A stretch of DNA of 64,000 nt from Roseibium aggregatum IAM 12614 (GCF_000168975.1 NZ_AAUW01000022.1:59974-123973); one strand, 5' to 3'. Counted from the first letter of the stretch, positions 9,694-18,763 are shown. Numbers and translations are program-made. The notes: generated from the sequence alone by a model not told the origin.

Positions 9694-9900
9694 GTGCGAA
9701 ACGCGCTTACCTTTACCGGTACCGGCGGAACGTCACACAACATCGCCGGAGTTTGTGAAGCAACAGTAGAGACAAGATCTGCAGCCACTCGTGTCACCGC
9801 CGCAAGCGAACAGTCTTCGAGGCAGTCGCAGCCGCTTCTGACTTCAGTTCTCAAGTTTTTGGCGAGCGTTAAGGTAGCTGGAGAGCGTTTGGTCGAATTT
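9694..9900 (+). pseudogene. Remnant of a methyl-accepting chemotaxis protein C-terminus
   Basis: The translated frame contains GTSHNIAGVCEATVETRSAA, then TRVTAASEQSSRQSQPLLTS and VLKFLASVKVAGE. This matches the usual tail of alphaproteobacterial chemotaxis receptors, where the signalling coiled coil ends in ASEQLSRQSE-type and VEKFLAxVK-type sequence. The rest of the receptor is missing upstream, where an unrelated gene ends at 9680, and no receptor-like start exists. I read it as a 3' fragment left by deletion or rearrangement. Confidence 0.55.
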
Positions 9901-10418
9901 TCGCAAAGAGGCATCATCGCTGGCGGTGCTTTGCGGGTCTTCCTTTTGTACGAATTTGCGTCAGGAATGTCTGCTTTCGGAAAGATCTATGGATGCGTGG
10001 CCGTCTGACTTGGAAGCGCATTACTGACTAGCCGGTTATGCCAAGACCCGCCCATCAGGTCCCGGGGGCCGTCAGCGGACTGGCAGATGTTGGTTGTCGA
10101 CTGACGAAACTTGCCATTCGCCTAGGTGTGCCTTCCAAAAAGGTTGTTCACTCGCATTGAAGATCTGAGACTGGTTGGAGACCAAACACAATCAGTTTCG
10201 ATCGATGTGATTCATGCGACTATCTCAAGCATTTCCTCGAATGCTTGGTCACCCTGTTCAAGCTCGCACCCGTCGCGATTTCCGAAAGAACCAGACACAA
10301 CGCGCTTCTAATCACGAAAACGTTTGACCTTGGATATGGGTTCGCACGTCGCAACGCAGAAAGCCCAGACTCTCGCAAGTTTCAATGGCACGTGAATGAC
10401 GACATAGGAGGCTGACAA
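9901..10418. other. Gene-poor region
   Basis: About 520 bases between the chemotaxis-receptor remnant and a small ribosome-site-led frame. No protein-like frame was recognised on either strand. It probably contains decayed sequence. Confidence 0.4.
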
Positions 10419-10638
10419 ATGTCAGAAATCAAGTTGACCAAAGTTGCAGTGCGGCCCGGTGACCAGCTTCTTTATTTAAGTTCGCGTGAACACTGCGGCA
10501 GGCAAGGTTGAATTGCCTTTCGCCATCAGGGAACGGGGATCTGACGCCTCGAGCGAAACGAAGGTCCTTCACTCTTTGCTCGCTATTGCAGAAGAATCTG
10601 AGGGATCACTTAGTCTTCATCTCGGAGCAAAGTCGTAA
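10419..10638 (+). pseudogene. Small frameshifted gene of unknown function
   Basis: An ideal AGGAGG site (10406-10411) sits seven bases before ATG 10419, and the frame begins MSEIKLTKVAVRPGDQLLYL. It stops at 10511 after 30 codons. From about 10486 a +1 frame continues as VNTAAGKVELPFAIRERGSD with acidic, protein-like sequence to a TAA at 10636-10638. The simplest reading is one gene of about 73 codons broken by a single indel near 10480-10488. Two overlapping tiny frames are also possible. The product is not recognised. Confidence 0.4.
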
Positions 10639-10721
10639 AGGATCTCCTTAGAAAGCGGCCATCACCATGACGGAACGGTGAACGAGAAGCTTGATCACAC
10701 TGGCAGTAACAAGAGGCCAAA

Positions 10722-11117
10722 TCAGAAGTATTTGGTCAGTCGGGCCCACCAGGCAGCCAAGAACCGTGCCTTCAAGTTCTTTGGGCGTGCCGCCCGCCGT
10801 GTGGAATTGCCGGTATTTGTATTTGTCATTTGATCCAGCGCGTCTTTCGCGTTCATGTCGTCCATCAGGTTGCCGCCAATTGTCGCCGGAATGCCGGAGA
10901 AGACGTGGTAAATCGTCCAGGAGCCGTCTGGTTCGACACGCTTGCCATACTCACTGTGCATGGAATCCTGCGCGGGTGCTCCTCCCTCGTCGTCCCAATT
11001 TTCGAGCGCGCGGTTCATGAAATTGAACGGATCTGGAGAAGGGACCGAAATGGGTGCAGGTTCGCGCTGTTTCCAGTTGGGTAGTCCCGCCAGATCGGTC
11101 GAAAACGACTTGGTCAT
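10722..11117 (-). CDS. Small hypothetical protein of the hflKC operon
   Basis: A 131-residue protein with no recognised domain. Its start codon overlaps the hflC stop (ATGA, 11114-11117), so it is translationally coupled to hflC. It is rich in Asp, Asn and Ala, with a DNWDDEGG-like acidic patch in the middle and a basic C-terminus (RRAARPKNLKARFLAAWWAR). It has no signal peptide or membrane helix. It may assist or be co-regulated with the HflKC membrane complex. That is inferred from operon position only. Confidence 0.65.
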   Translation of the reverse strand: MTKSFSTDLAGLPNWKQREPAPISVPSPDPFNFMNRALENWDDEGGAPAQDSMHSEYGKRVEPDGSWTIYHVFSGIPATIGGNLMDDMNAKDALDQMTNTNTGNSTRRAARPKNLKARFLAAWWARLTKYF

Positions 11118-12148
11118 TGTCCGCTATCCGTCAGGTCACTGACCAAATCGCCGCCGCTATCCGGCTGGCGGCGATCCTGTTTCCCAACCTGAGCCTGCAT
11201 CCCCTTCAGGAACTTGAAAAGGTCACTGTCTGTCGACAGGACGAGGGTTGTTCCCGAGGAAATCATGTCCTTGTAAGCCTGCATTGTCCGGGTAAACTCG
11301 TAGAATTCCGCAGCCCGGGGCGTCGTGTTATACGCCTGCGCGTAGATGTCCGCAGCGGACGCATCTGCCACGCCGCGAATTTCCTCGACGGCACGATAGG
11401 CTTCGGATTGGATCTTGTTCAGATCGCGCACCCTGTTGCCGCGAATACGTGCAGCCTCGCCGTTGCCCTCCGAGAGAAAGCGTTCGGCTATCTGGCGGCG
11501 CTCCGAAACCATCCGGTCGTAGATCTTCGGCCGGACACTTTCATTGTAGTTGATACGCTTGAAGCGGATGTCGAGCAGTGCAATCCCGAAGACCTCGACT
11601 TTTTGTGCGGCGGCCTGGAAGATTTCCTGCTCCACGAGGGCGCGGCCCTTCTGGATGGGAACAAGTGACCCGATATCCTGCGCAAGTTCCTCATCGGTCA
11701 GGAGCGTGTCCCGCAAGGGCGTACGTCCTTTCGTGGTTCGGATAATCTCGATCAGTTCGTGCTTTGCCACCGCGTTGCGCGTCTCGCTACCGAGAATATC
11801 GTCGAGCCGGGACTGGGCGCTGCGTTCGTCGCGTAGCCGAAGAAAATACTGCAAGGGGTCAGTGATCTTCCAGCGGGCGAACAGATCGACCGAGATGTAA
11901 AGCTTGTCCTTCGTCGGCATGTCGGAAGGATTGCCATCCCATTCCAGAACCCGACTGTCGATGCGGTTGACTTCCTGAACGAAGGGAAGTTTCAGCTTGA
12001 GCCCTGCCGTGGTAATGGGCTCGCCAACGGGTTTACCGAACTGGGTGATGATCGCCTGTTCGATTTCACTGACCGTGTAAACGGCGGTAGAAGCCGTGAC
12101 CAGTGCGATGGCCGCGATTCCGGCCAGAAGTCCCCATATGATCTTCAT
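11114..12148 (-). CDS. hflC: HflC, SPFH/prohibitin-type regulator of FtsH protease
   Basis: A 344-residue protein with one N-terminal membrane segment (WGLLAGIAAIALVTASTAVY) and an SPFH/band-7 domain: SEIEQAIITQFGKPVGEPIT, the Asp-Arg-rich WKITDPLQYFLRLRDERSAQ, and GIALLDIRFKRINYNESV. A coiled coil rich in Arg and Glu follows (SERRQIAERFLSEGNGEAAR). HflC pairs with HflK in the cytoplasmic membrane, forming a large periplasm-facing cage around FtsH and modulating its proteolysis. Its ATG overlaps the hflK stop. Confidence 0.93.
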   Translation of the reverse strand: MKIIWGLLAGIAAIALVTASTAVYTVSEIEQAIITQFGKPVGEPITTAGLKLKLPFVQEVNRIDSRVLEWDGNPSDMPTKDKLYISVDLFARWKITDPLQYFLRLRDERSAQSRLDDILGSETRNAVAKHELIEIIRTTKGRTPLRDTLLTDEELAQDIGSLVPIQKGRALVEQEIFQAAAQKVEVFGIALLDIRFKRINYNESVRPKIYDRMVSERRQIAERFLSEGNGEAARIRGNRVRDLNKIQSEAYRAVEEIRGVADASAADIYAQAYNTTPRAAEFYEFTRTMQAYKDMISSGTTLVLSTDSDLFKFLKGMQAQVGKQDRRQPDSGGDLVSDLTDSGQ

Positions 12149-13212
12149 TGGCTGGTTTCCTTTTGGCGATCGAGATTGAGAAGTGGCAAGATACTGCTGG
12201 TGGATCCATCGACGATGATCTTCGACTGGATGCCGGGCAAGACATCCTGAAGGGTCTCGATATAGATCCGCCGCTGTGTCACATCGGGTGCTTTGAGATA
12301 TTCCGCCAGCAGCGCAGTGAAGCGTGCCGCGTCACCTTCGGCCTCATTGATCCGTTTCAGCCGGTAGCCGTCTGCTTCACGGATACGCTGATCCTTTTCG
12401 CCTTCAGCAAGTGGAATGATTTTGTTGTACTCCCGGCGCGCCTCGTTGATGAGTCGTTCCTTTTCCTGCTGTGCCTGGTTGACTTCGTTGAAGGATTCCT
12501 GGACGGGTTCGGGCGGGTTGATGTTCTTGAGTTGCACCTGGTCGATGCTGATGCCCATGGCATATTTCGTGGCCAGAGCCTGCATCTTCAAAAGCGCCTC
12601 GCTTTCGATCTCCTGCCGGCCGATTGTTATGACTTCGTCGACGGTGCGGTCACCAACGACCTCACGCATCACGGATTCCGAGACATAGCGGAGGGTGGCG
12701 GCGGGCTCACGCACCTCGAACAGAAACTTGACCGGGTTTGAGATACGGTACTGAACGACCCATTCGACCAGCGCCGCATTCAGGTCGCCGGTGACCATCT
12801 CGGTCTCGCGCCGCCCGTCGGTGGGACTTTGATAGGGGTCGTTCCCGCCGGGCGTTGCAAAGCCGAATTCCTGCTTCAATTGACGCTTAACCGGGACAAT
12901 CGTTGCTGTGTCGATCCCGAGCGGGAACTTGAAATGCAGCCCCGGCGGAACCTCGGCGACGAACTTGCCGAAACGTTGAATGACCGCAACGGAGTCACTG
13001 GGCACGGTGTAATAGGAAGACCAGAGACCGTAAGCGGCCAATCCAAGAGCGACGGCGATCAGAAGGCCGCGGCCCGGAGGAGAACCGCCCGGAAGAATGC
13101 CACTGAGGTGCCGGCGGCCCTGCCTAAGAAAGGCGTCGATATCCGCTGAGCGATCGTTCGGCCCCTGTCCCCAGGGTCCGGAATTGTCCGGACCAGTGCT
13201 TTGGGAAATCAT
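12145..13212 (-). CDS. hflK: HflK, SPFH/prohibitin-type partner of HflC
   Basis: A 355-residue protein. A Gly/Pro-rich cytoplasmic start (GPDNSGPWGQGPNDRSADID) is followed by one membrane helix (GRGLLIAVALGLAAYGLWSS) and a band-7 domain with VPSDSVAVIQRFGKFVAEVP, PPGLHFKFPLGIDT and QLKNINPPEPVQESFNEVNQ. A long coiled coil precedes the C-terminus. With HflC it controls FtsH. The ATG at 13212 is chosen because AAGG lies nine bases upstream; the open frame extends to 13281. The order hflK-hflC is the usual one. Confidence 0.93.
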   Translation of the reverse strand: MISQSTGPDNSGPWGQGPNDRSADIDAFLRQGRRHLSGILPGGSPPGRGLLIAVALGLAAYGLWSSYYTVPSDSVAVIQRFGKFVAEVPPGLHFKFPLGIDTATIVPVKRQLKQEFGFATPGGNDPYQSPTDGRRETEMVTGDLNAALVEWVVQYRISNPVKFLFEVREPAATLRYVSESVMREVVGDRTVDEVITIGRQEIESEALLKMQALATKYAMGISIDQVQLKNINPPEPVQESFNEVNQAQQEKERLINEARREYNKIIPLAEGEKDQRIREADGYRLKRINEAEGDAARFTALLAEYLKAPDVTQRRIYIETLQDVLPGIQSKIIVDGSTSSILPLLNLDRQKETSQ

Positions 13213-13583
13213 GTTGTTGCCTTTCATGAGACGCTTTTGCAAGCGGAACGGTCTGGTTGGTTTTTCGAAAAATAAGCCCACACCCTAGGGTCTGGTCCGG
13301 GCCTCTGCCTCACGGCGGTGTTTCATGACCCGGCATGGCGCGCGTGCTTCCGGCCTGTACTACGTGAAGCTTTTCCGCTTCTCCAACACCGACATACCTT
13401 CGTTTTCGGCAGCCTGAATTGCGATCTGATCTGTTTGGTGTTTCGTCTGTCTCCGACAGAAGAACGCCTGCAGTGTCAAAGGCCCGGGCTTATGTATATC
13501 TGCGGCTTCGATATCGCCGCCTGCAACGGCCGGAAAGATCCGTTTAGGCATCAAGGTCGCTCCGGGCTTGCGGAGAAACAGCT
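13213..13583. other. Intergenic region upstream of hflK
   Basis: About 370 bases, expected to hold the hflK promoter. A 64-codon minus-strand frame (13360-13554, starting MMPKRIFPAVAGGD) exists but has only a weak ribosome site and no recognised relative, so it is not called as a gene. A CCCTAGGG palindrome occurs near 13283-13290. Confidence 0.4.
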
Positions 13584-13937
13584 TCAGGATTTGTCGAGTT
13601 TGAGTTCAGCCAGACAAGCTTCTGCAAGATCCCGGTCAGCGGTTTCCGAGCCGGGAAGTGTCGCCCAACCGGTCTCCATAAGAGCACCTCTGCGCTGATA
13701 GGCTGAGGTCTCGCGAATTGTGGCCAGCTTGTTCGCCCGCAGGGTGTCAGTCCGGGACTTTTCAACGCAGACCAGTACCAGCGCCGCGATAACGTTGTTG
13801 TGCGACAGCTTGTTCGCCATCTTGTCCGCTTTTCCGCCTGTTACCCAGCCGCCCCAGGAAAAGCCAACGGTGGTAGCGGTCACTGCGCCGATCACAACGC
13901 CCAGGATGACAGGCTTCAGCCAAATGGGAGTGTTCAT
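13584..13937 (-). CDS. Small membrane-anchored hypothetical protein
   Basis: A 117-residue protein starting MNTPIWLKPVILGVVIGAVT, with one N-terminal hydrophobic helix, then GWVTGGKADKMANKL and an Ala-rich segment with two Cys (AALVLVCVEKS and AEACLAEL). It ends LAELKLDKS. The pattern matches a conserved hypothetical family seen beside small envelope proteins in rhizobia; its function is unknown. Its start overlaps the stop of the upstream 112-residue gene (ATGA, 13934-13937), so the two are coupled. Confidence 0.7.
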   Translation of the reverse strand: MNTPIWLKPVILGVVIGAVTATTVGFSWGGWVTGGKADKMANKLSHNNVIAALVLVCVEKSRTDTLRANKLATIRETSAYQRRGALMETGWATLPGSETADRDLAEACLAELKLDKS

Positions 13938-14236
13938 TTCAGGTCCTCCTGCGGAGTGATTGCCACCTTGCAGTTTTGTCTGTCATCGCCGGCGGCCCGG
14001 TCTCGCCTGAGCGCGGCTTCGAGATCGTTTCCGGAGATTTCCCGCATCTCGGTCCTCCCCTTGCCGTCAACGATCAGATACGTCGCCGACTTTCGGTATC
14101 CGAGAAAATTCATATCCTGAAGAAGTTCTTCTTCGACAACGATTTCGTAGTCTCCGGCAGGCAAGACACCCGAATGCTCCCTCAAAGAGAAGGGTTGCAA
14201 GAACTTCACCGTCGATCTGGTAGATCGGGTGTTCAT
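13934..14236 (-). CDS. Conserved hypothetical protein
   Basis: About 100 residues, with FLQPFSLREHSGVLPAGDYE, then IVVEEELLQDMNFLGYRKSA and TYLIVDGKGRTEMREIS. The sequence suggests a small beta-rich domain. No signal peptide or membrane helix is seen. A second in-frame ATG at 14272 would add 12 residues. It is the first gene of a two-gene unit with the membrane-anchored protein at 13584-13937. The family is not named and I do not assign a function. Confidence 0.65.
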   Translation of the reverse strand: MNTRSTRSTVKFLQPFSLREHSGVLPAGDYEIVVEEELLQDMNFLGYRKSATYLIVDGKGRTEMREISGNDLEAALRRDRAAGDDRQNCKVAITPQEDLK

Positions 14237-14369
14237 GGGAATGTCTGCCGTTTTTCGTTGTTTAAGCTTCAATCAAGCTCCCTGAATCATCTTGGTCGAT
14301 GAATTCATACGGAGGCGAGATTGTTTCAAAGACTTTAGATCGATCCAGCCGGTTGTGTGCTGATCGAAG

Positions 14370-15245
14370 TTAGTCTCGATCCGAAATCGCGGTCCAAACT
14401 TCGAAATTTCTTAAAGTATTTTCGCCAAATGTCTGTGTTAGCGGAACATCGGCTGCATCCCGCCCGCGGCCAATCAGAAATCGTGCGATGCGGCGCTGGT
14501 TGTTGCGCGGATCAAAGATCCACCATCGGTTTGCCAGGAAAACTTCCATCCAGGCTGCGAAATCACCCGGGAGATGTGGTTCCGGCTCACCAATATCACT
14601 CAGGTATCCCGTGCAATAGCGAGCCGGTATGTTCATGCATCGGCAGAAGGCGATCGCCAGATGAGTAAAGTCGCGGCAAACGCCCCGCCCTTCAGCCAAC
14701 GTTTCGGAGGCCGTTCGTGTCGCTCTTGCATGCTCATAACCAAAGGTCACATGCTGATGCACGTAGTCGCAAATCGCTTGAACCCTGTTCCAGCCGGCAG
14801 CGCTTCCTTCAAACAATCGCCAAGCCTCCTCCGACAGAAGGTCGGTGTCGCAGTAGCGGCTCCCCACCAGATACATGAGGGTGCCAGACGGCAAGTCTTG
14901 GACGGCATGCTGATAGGCAGTAGGGAAAACCGGATCTTTCCTGCCATGGTCGAAGAAAGTACCGTTTGTAATCATTGTAAAGGCGCCGGCTGGCGCTGTC
15001 AGCCTGATGCACCAGTTCCCGAAAGTATCCCGGAAACTCTCCAGAGGTACGCAAGGGGAAGTGGTCAAATAGTCAAGGCGCTCGATTTCACCAAAATGAA
15101 CATTGTGCACGTTGAGCATTGCGAGCATCGGTGTGTGGTTTGAAAATTCGAAATCGAGACGGCAGCCCAAACTGATCCGGAGCGGGTCTTTTCTGGCCAA
15201 TCCGGAGCTCGCCAGACAGACTTTTGAGGGCCGTTCTTGTTTCAT
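14370..15245 (-). CDS. Transglutaminase-like cysteine protease family protein
   Basis: A 291-residue cytosolic-looking protein. An N-terminal beta domain (residues about 20-110) is followed by the transglutaminase core with the active-site segment TLAEGRGVCRDFTHLAIAFC, where Cys is the nucleophile. FAAWMEVFLANRWWIFDPRN follows, supplying the Asp. The histidine found in the usual HAW motif is Ala here, as in one subgroup of bacterial members. The end includes FLIGRGRDAADVPLTQTFG. The substrate is unknown; this family is often peptidase- or amidase-like. Confidence 0.8.
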   Translation of the reverse strand: MKQERPSKVCLASSGLARKDPLRISLGCRLDFEFSNHTPMLAMLNVHNVHFGEIERLDYLTTSPCVPLESFRDTFGNWCIRLTAPAGAFTMITNGTFFDHGRKDPVFPTAYQHAVQDLPSGTLMYLVGSRYCDTDLLSEEAWRLFEGSAAGWNRVQAICDYVHQHVTFGYEHARATRTASETLAEGRGVCRDFTHLAIAFCRCMNIPARYCTGYLSDIGEPEPHLPGDFAAWMEVFLANRWWIFDPRNNQRRIARFLIGRGRDAADVPLTQTFGENTLRNFEVWTAISDRD

Positions 15246-15434
15246 AGTAGCGAGCTCTTGATCGAAGCCTTCATCGCAGGAGTGTGTTTTCGTTGCTGCC
15301 CGTTTTTCGCAAAGGCACAATCGAAACCAAGCTCCACGATGCTATTTCTGCCGGGGCAGGCTCAACACCGGGTCGAGATTGTTCGATTGTGCAGCTGCCG
15401 CATACCGTGGTCCACATGACCGCAACACTGAAGC

Positions 15435-15914
15435 TTATTGCGCGGCCTCAAGGTTGAGCGTTGAAATACCAAGAGCAATATTCAAGCCGGATTGGCCTTC
15501 GACGCTGAAGGGTTGCAATCCGATATTCTTTTGTTGCCCTCCCACGAGAGCGTTGGCACCGAGGCCGATTCCGAGGGATACTCCGGTCGAAACACCTGCA
15601 TAGGACCCGGCAAGAGAGAATTTGCCGATCTCACTTCCGGCAGGCGTGAATACGACCCATTTGATGTAGGATTTTCCGGTTATGCCTACATCCAGGCCGA
15701 TCTTGCTGATCGAACCGGAATAGGTCTCGGAGCTGTCATCTTGACCGGTAAAGGTGCACTGGAGTTTCTTGCTTGAACCAACAATAAGTCCCATTCCACC
15801 TTCAACTTCACATTCCAACACACCCAGCCTGGTTCCATTTACCTCGGCAAATGCCGGGAGCCCGATCGTGGCGGCTGCTACCGCTGCCGCCGCGAGGGTG
15901 AAAATGGCTCTCAT
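15435..15914 (-). CDS. DUF992 exported protein
   Basis: A 159-residue exported protein with signal peptide MRAIFTLAAAAVAAATIGLP and Ala-Phe-Ala cleavage. The body carries the DUF992 hallmarks: GVLECEVEGGMGLIVGSSKK, LQCTFTG with the paired cysteines, and a Gly-rich repeat (VSTGVSLGIGLGANALVGG). The family is typical of Hyphomicrobiales and its role is not known. The ATG at 15914 is chosen because it starts the signal peptide. The gene appears monocistronic. Confidence 0.85.
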   Translation of the reverse strand: MRAIFTLAAAAVAAATIGLPAFAEVNGTRLGVLECEVEGGMGLIVGSSKKLQCTFTGQDDSSETYSGSISKIGLDVGITGKSYIKWVVFTPAGSEIGKFSLAGSYAGVSTGVSLGIGLGANALVGGQQKNIGLQPFSVEGQSGLNIALGISTLNLEAAQ

Positions 15915-16204
15915 TGTTTTTTTCCTTCCTGTTAGAACGCCTTGGCTCAACAGTTTGCTTCTCCCGGCGCTTCGGGTTCTTTGCTCCGAAAATATTTCAC
16001 CATCTTGGGAGCAAGACTCGAGGATCGAAGCGACTCTACTCAAGACCAATGGATCTCGTGCTGATTGAGGTTAGCTTGTCGGGATCTTCCGCTCGAATGC
16101 GGCTTTGGACAATCCGGAAGTGGCATCCTTGAGGCGTTGCTGATCAACATGCCGGTCTTGATGGATTCCGCCGGATCTGACGGTTTCATCGCCAGTTTAG
16201 AGAT
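15915..16204. other. Intergenic region
   Basis: About 290 bases between two minus-strand genes. It must contain the DUF992 promoter and the end of the Crp/Fnr unit. No gene was supported on either strand. Confidence 0.45.
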
Positions 16205-16939
16205 CTATCTCAACAGCGGACCAGTCTGATCAAGATAGGCCGGATCAAACCCCGCAAGCTCACTCAGGCGTTCATGGTCGTCGAATGTAACCCAGCCGTC
16301 CCGGAACGTAACCAGGCCCCTTTCCCTCAGCTGCCTGAGGACACGATTAACGTGCACAGCACTCAGTCCCAGCGCATCGGCCAGATGATATTGGGTCAGA
16401 GGGCAAGCGTAACCAGTCCTGCTTCCCAGTCCGACCAGCATGAGCCGGGCCCCAAGCTCCAACATGAAATGCGCCATGCGCGCGAGCGATGTGCGTCGTC
16501 CAATGCCCACCAGATGCTCAACGACCATCGCTTCGTCACGCGACGCTGCCCAAAGGACGGCTGTTGCCAAGCGAGGACTCGTCGCGAACGCTTCGAGAAG
16601 TTCCTCCGCCTGCACCTCCGCGGCCTGAATTTGCGTGATCGGCTCGAAACTGTGGTCCGAAGTGCGAAGCAGAACACTGCGCAACCCTAGAAAATCGCCA
16701 GGGATCTGAAAGTCGACGATCTGGCGCGTCCCGTCAGGCTGAATCTTGTAGGAACACACCCAGCCTGACGCCAAAATATAGGCCGCCTGTTTCGACTGCC
16801 CCTGTTCCACGAGGTCTTGTCCTGCGACGAATGTTCTGCGGCACTGATACAAGCGCTCGAGAACGGCAAGTTCATTCGCGGACAGAGCAACGAATGTAGA
16901 GAGTTTGCGTGTAAGTGGGCTGATGTCGACGGTGTTCAA
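16205..16939 (-). CDS. Crp/Fnr-family transcriptional regulator, TTG start
   Basis: A 244-residue Crp/Fnr-type protein. The cyclic-nucleotide-binding-like domain (FVAGQDLVEQGQSKQAAYIL, GTRQIVDFQIPGDFLGLRSV) is followed by an HTH_Crp domain (CPLTQYHLADALGLSAVHVN, RVLRQLRERGLVTF). The only ATG in frame (17137) would add 66 residues unlike the family. A TTG at 16937-16939 with GGAGG seven bases upstream gives the expected length and N-terminus. No FNR-type four-cysteine N-terminus is present. It may control the nearby stress-type genes, but no direct evidence exists. Confidence 0.85.
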   Translation of the reverse strand: MNTVDISPLTRKLSTFVALSANELAVLERLYQCRRTFVAGQDLVEQGQSKQAAYILASGWVCSYKIQPDGTRQIVDFQIPGDFLGLRSVLLRTSDHSFEPITQIQAAEVQAEELLEAFATSPRLATAVLWAASRDEAMVVEHLVGIGRRTSLARMAHFMLELGARLMLVGLGSRTGYACPLTQYHLADALGLSAVHVNRVLRQLRERGLVTFRDGWVTFDDHERLSELAGFDPAYLDQTGPLLR

Positions 16940-17094
16940 AAAAAGGCCTCCAGTGCCGAGGAAAAATAACTCATATCCACGGCGCAAGGACTGCTTTCGA
17001 TCAGTGCAGCATAACACGATCTCTGCGAGGCTGATGATAATCAACAGGTTCGCAATCGATGGGGACCTCGTCCCCACGGGAAGGAACGCCGGCG

Positions 17095-17331
17095 ATGCCC
17101 AACCCAAAAGACTATTCAGGAATAGCGGCCCTCTCAATTTGTGAGGCTCTCCTGCTTGCCATGAATGATCACGCTATTCTCCCCGAACATGAAATCATAG
17201 GTGTGCTTCGCGACGCTGCAGCGTCACATGAGAATGCCGTTTTTCCTGAAGCAGACTTGGAAATGCACCGCGGTGTCGCCGGACTGATCAATCGGATTAT
17301 CGCTGGCGGGAACTCGGTTCGCAGGTCCTGA
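17095..17331 (+). CDS. Small conserved hypothetical protein
   Basis: A 78-residue protein with IAALSICEALLLAMNDHAIL, HEIIGVLRDAAASHENAVF and a final VAGLINRIIAGGNSVRRS. It appears all-helical and resembles short hypothetical proteins common in rhizobia. The ATG at 17095 follows AAGGA at 17080-17084, a somewhat wide spacing. It precedes nhaA on the same strand by 88 bases and may share its transcript. Function is unknown. Confidence 0.65.
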   Translation: MPNPKDYSGIAALSICEALLLAMNDHAILPEHEIIGVLRDAAASHENAVFPEADLEMHRGVAGLINRIIAGGNSVRRS

Positions 17332-17419
17332 CCTGATCCGGGCCTGCGGGCGGCCAAGCCAGCCTCAACACATGGATGTGCGAAGAGGCATCAATTCTCC
17401 GGCGAGGACAGGAATTGAC

Positions 17420-18763
17420 ATGACCGGTTCAAAAGGCGCTAGCCTTCCTCAGGAGATTGCCGACCGGTTCACGAAGATATTCGCACGGTTTCTGAAAATC
17501 GAGGCAGCGGCAAGCGGACTGTTGCTCCTTGCTTTGCTGCTCGCCCTTTCCCTGGCCAATTCGCCCTGGGCTCTGTCTTTCGAGGCCATTTGGGAAACAC
17601 CGATCGGTCTCCATTTCGGATCGCTGGATTTCACCCGTTCGTTGCGGCACTGGATCAACGATGGACTGATGACGTTCTTCTTCTTTGTGATTTCTCTCGA
17701 GCTCAAACGAGAAATTGTTCTCGGAGAATTGAGGATCCCAAGGCGGGCTGCGTTACCATTTGCTGCTGCGCTCGGGGGGATGATCGTGCCGGTCTCGATC
17801 TATTTGGTGTTGATCGCCGGGAATCCGGGGATACGCGGATGGGGAACCGTCATGGCCACCGATACGGCATTCGCTATCGGGTGCCTCGCACTCTTCGGGC
17901 GGCGCATACCACCTTCTCTCCGGCTCTTTTTGTTGTCATTGGCTATATTTGACGATGTCGGCGCTATTCTTGTTGTGGCTGTGTTTTACGGTGAGGCGTT
18001 TAACTGGACTGCTTTAGGGGCAGCGGTACTGGGATTTGGTCTGGTGGCCAGCATTGCCCGCCTCGGAATTAGAAGCATGCCCATATATTTTTTGGCGGGC
18101 GGCGCAATCTGGTTGTGCGTCGACGCCTCCGGCCTTCATGCAACCATTGCCGGAGTTCTTCTCGGCTTAATGACACCGACACAAAATTGGGTGAGCGATA
18201 CACGCCTGCGGGCAATTCTCGAGCAGGTGCTTACCTATCCAGGAGGAGAACATTGGAGCGGAGACACTCCGGATCGGCATGACCTTCGTGAGGCCGGCCG
18301 GGCGGTTTCAGAGACCCTTTCTCCGGTCGAGAGGCTCGAAATAGTGCTGCATCCATGGGTGGGATTTGCCGTTATGCCGGTCTTCGCCCTGGCGAATGCC
18401 GGGATCTCGATCGACATGGCCTACTTTGGTCAGCAAATCTCTTTGGCGATTGTCGCAGGTTTGGTGCTGGGCAAGCCTCTTGGCGTTCTCGGTTTCAGCT
18501 GGGCGGCTGTTCGCTTGGGCTTTGCGGTGAGACACCCTGATCTGTCATGGCCGTTTTTGACTGCAGGCGCATTTCTCGCCGGTATCGGCTTCACAATGTC
18601 GCTGTTCATCGCGAACCTGGCATTTGATCAGGAGCTACTAGGGGCCGCAAAGCTCGGAATTCTTATGGGATCCGCAGTCTCAGCGATTATAGGTCTACTT
18701 GCGCTCTTGTGGCTGGTGACGCGCTCTGACTTCCGCCGAAGCGGGAAAGCCGGGGAAGTGTGA
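17420..18763 (+). CDS. nhaA: Na+/H+ antiporter NhaA
   Basis: A 447-residue integral membrane protein of the NhaA family. It shows an SGLLLLALLLALSLANSPWA first helix, the family signature IFDDVGAILVVAVFY (equivalent to the E. coli Asp163-Asp164 ion-binding pair), LGIRSMPIYFLAGGAIW, and GFTMSLFIANLAF at the C-terminal end. About 11-12 membrane helices are visible. NhaA exchanges cytoplasmic Na+ or Li+ for protons and protects against salt and alkaline stress. The ATG at 17420 has AGGA six bases upstream. Confidence 0.95.
   Translation: MTGSKGASLPQEIADRFTKIFARFLKIEAAASGLLLLALLLALSLANSPWALSFEAIWETPIGLHFGSLDFTRSLRHWINDGLMTFFFFVISLELKREIVLGELRIPRRAALPFAAALGGMIVPVSIYLVLIAGNPGIRGWGTVMATDTAFAIGCLALFGRRIPPSLRLFLLSLAIFDDVGAILVVAVFYGEAFNWTALGAAVLGFGLVASIARLGIRSMPIYFLAGGAIWLCVDASGLHATIAGVLLGLMTPTQNWVSDTRLRAILEQVLTYPGGEHWSGDTPDRHDLREAGRAVSETLSPVERLEIVLHPWVGFAVMPVFALANAGISIDMAYFGQQISLAIVAGLVLGKPLGVLGFSWAAVRLGFAVRHPDLSWPFLTAGAFLAGIGFTMSLFIANLAFDQELLGAAKLGILMGSAVSAIIGLLALLWLVTRSDFRRSGKAGEV

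Noticed and set aside
9901..10418. Possible continuation of the chemotaxis-receptor frame to 10008.
   Set aside because: The receptor-like pattern ends near 9900 and the rest shows no coiled-coil or receptor motif.
13360..13554. A 64-codon minus-strand frame upstream of hflK (MMPKRIFPAVAGGD).
   Set aside because: Weak ribosome site, no recognised relative, and it lies in an expected promoter region.
14357..14373. GTGCTGATCGAAGTTAG resembles GTGCTGATTGAGGTTAG at 16058-16074 (15 of 17 bases).
   Set aside because: The surroundings differ completely and the position relative to genes is unlike; the match is short enough to be chance.
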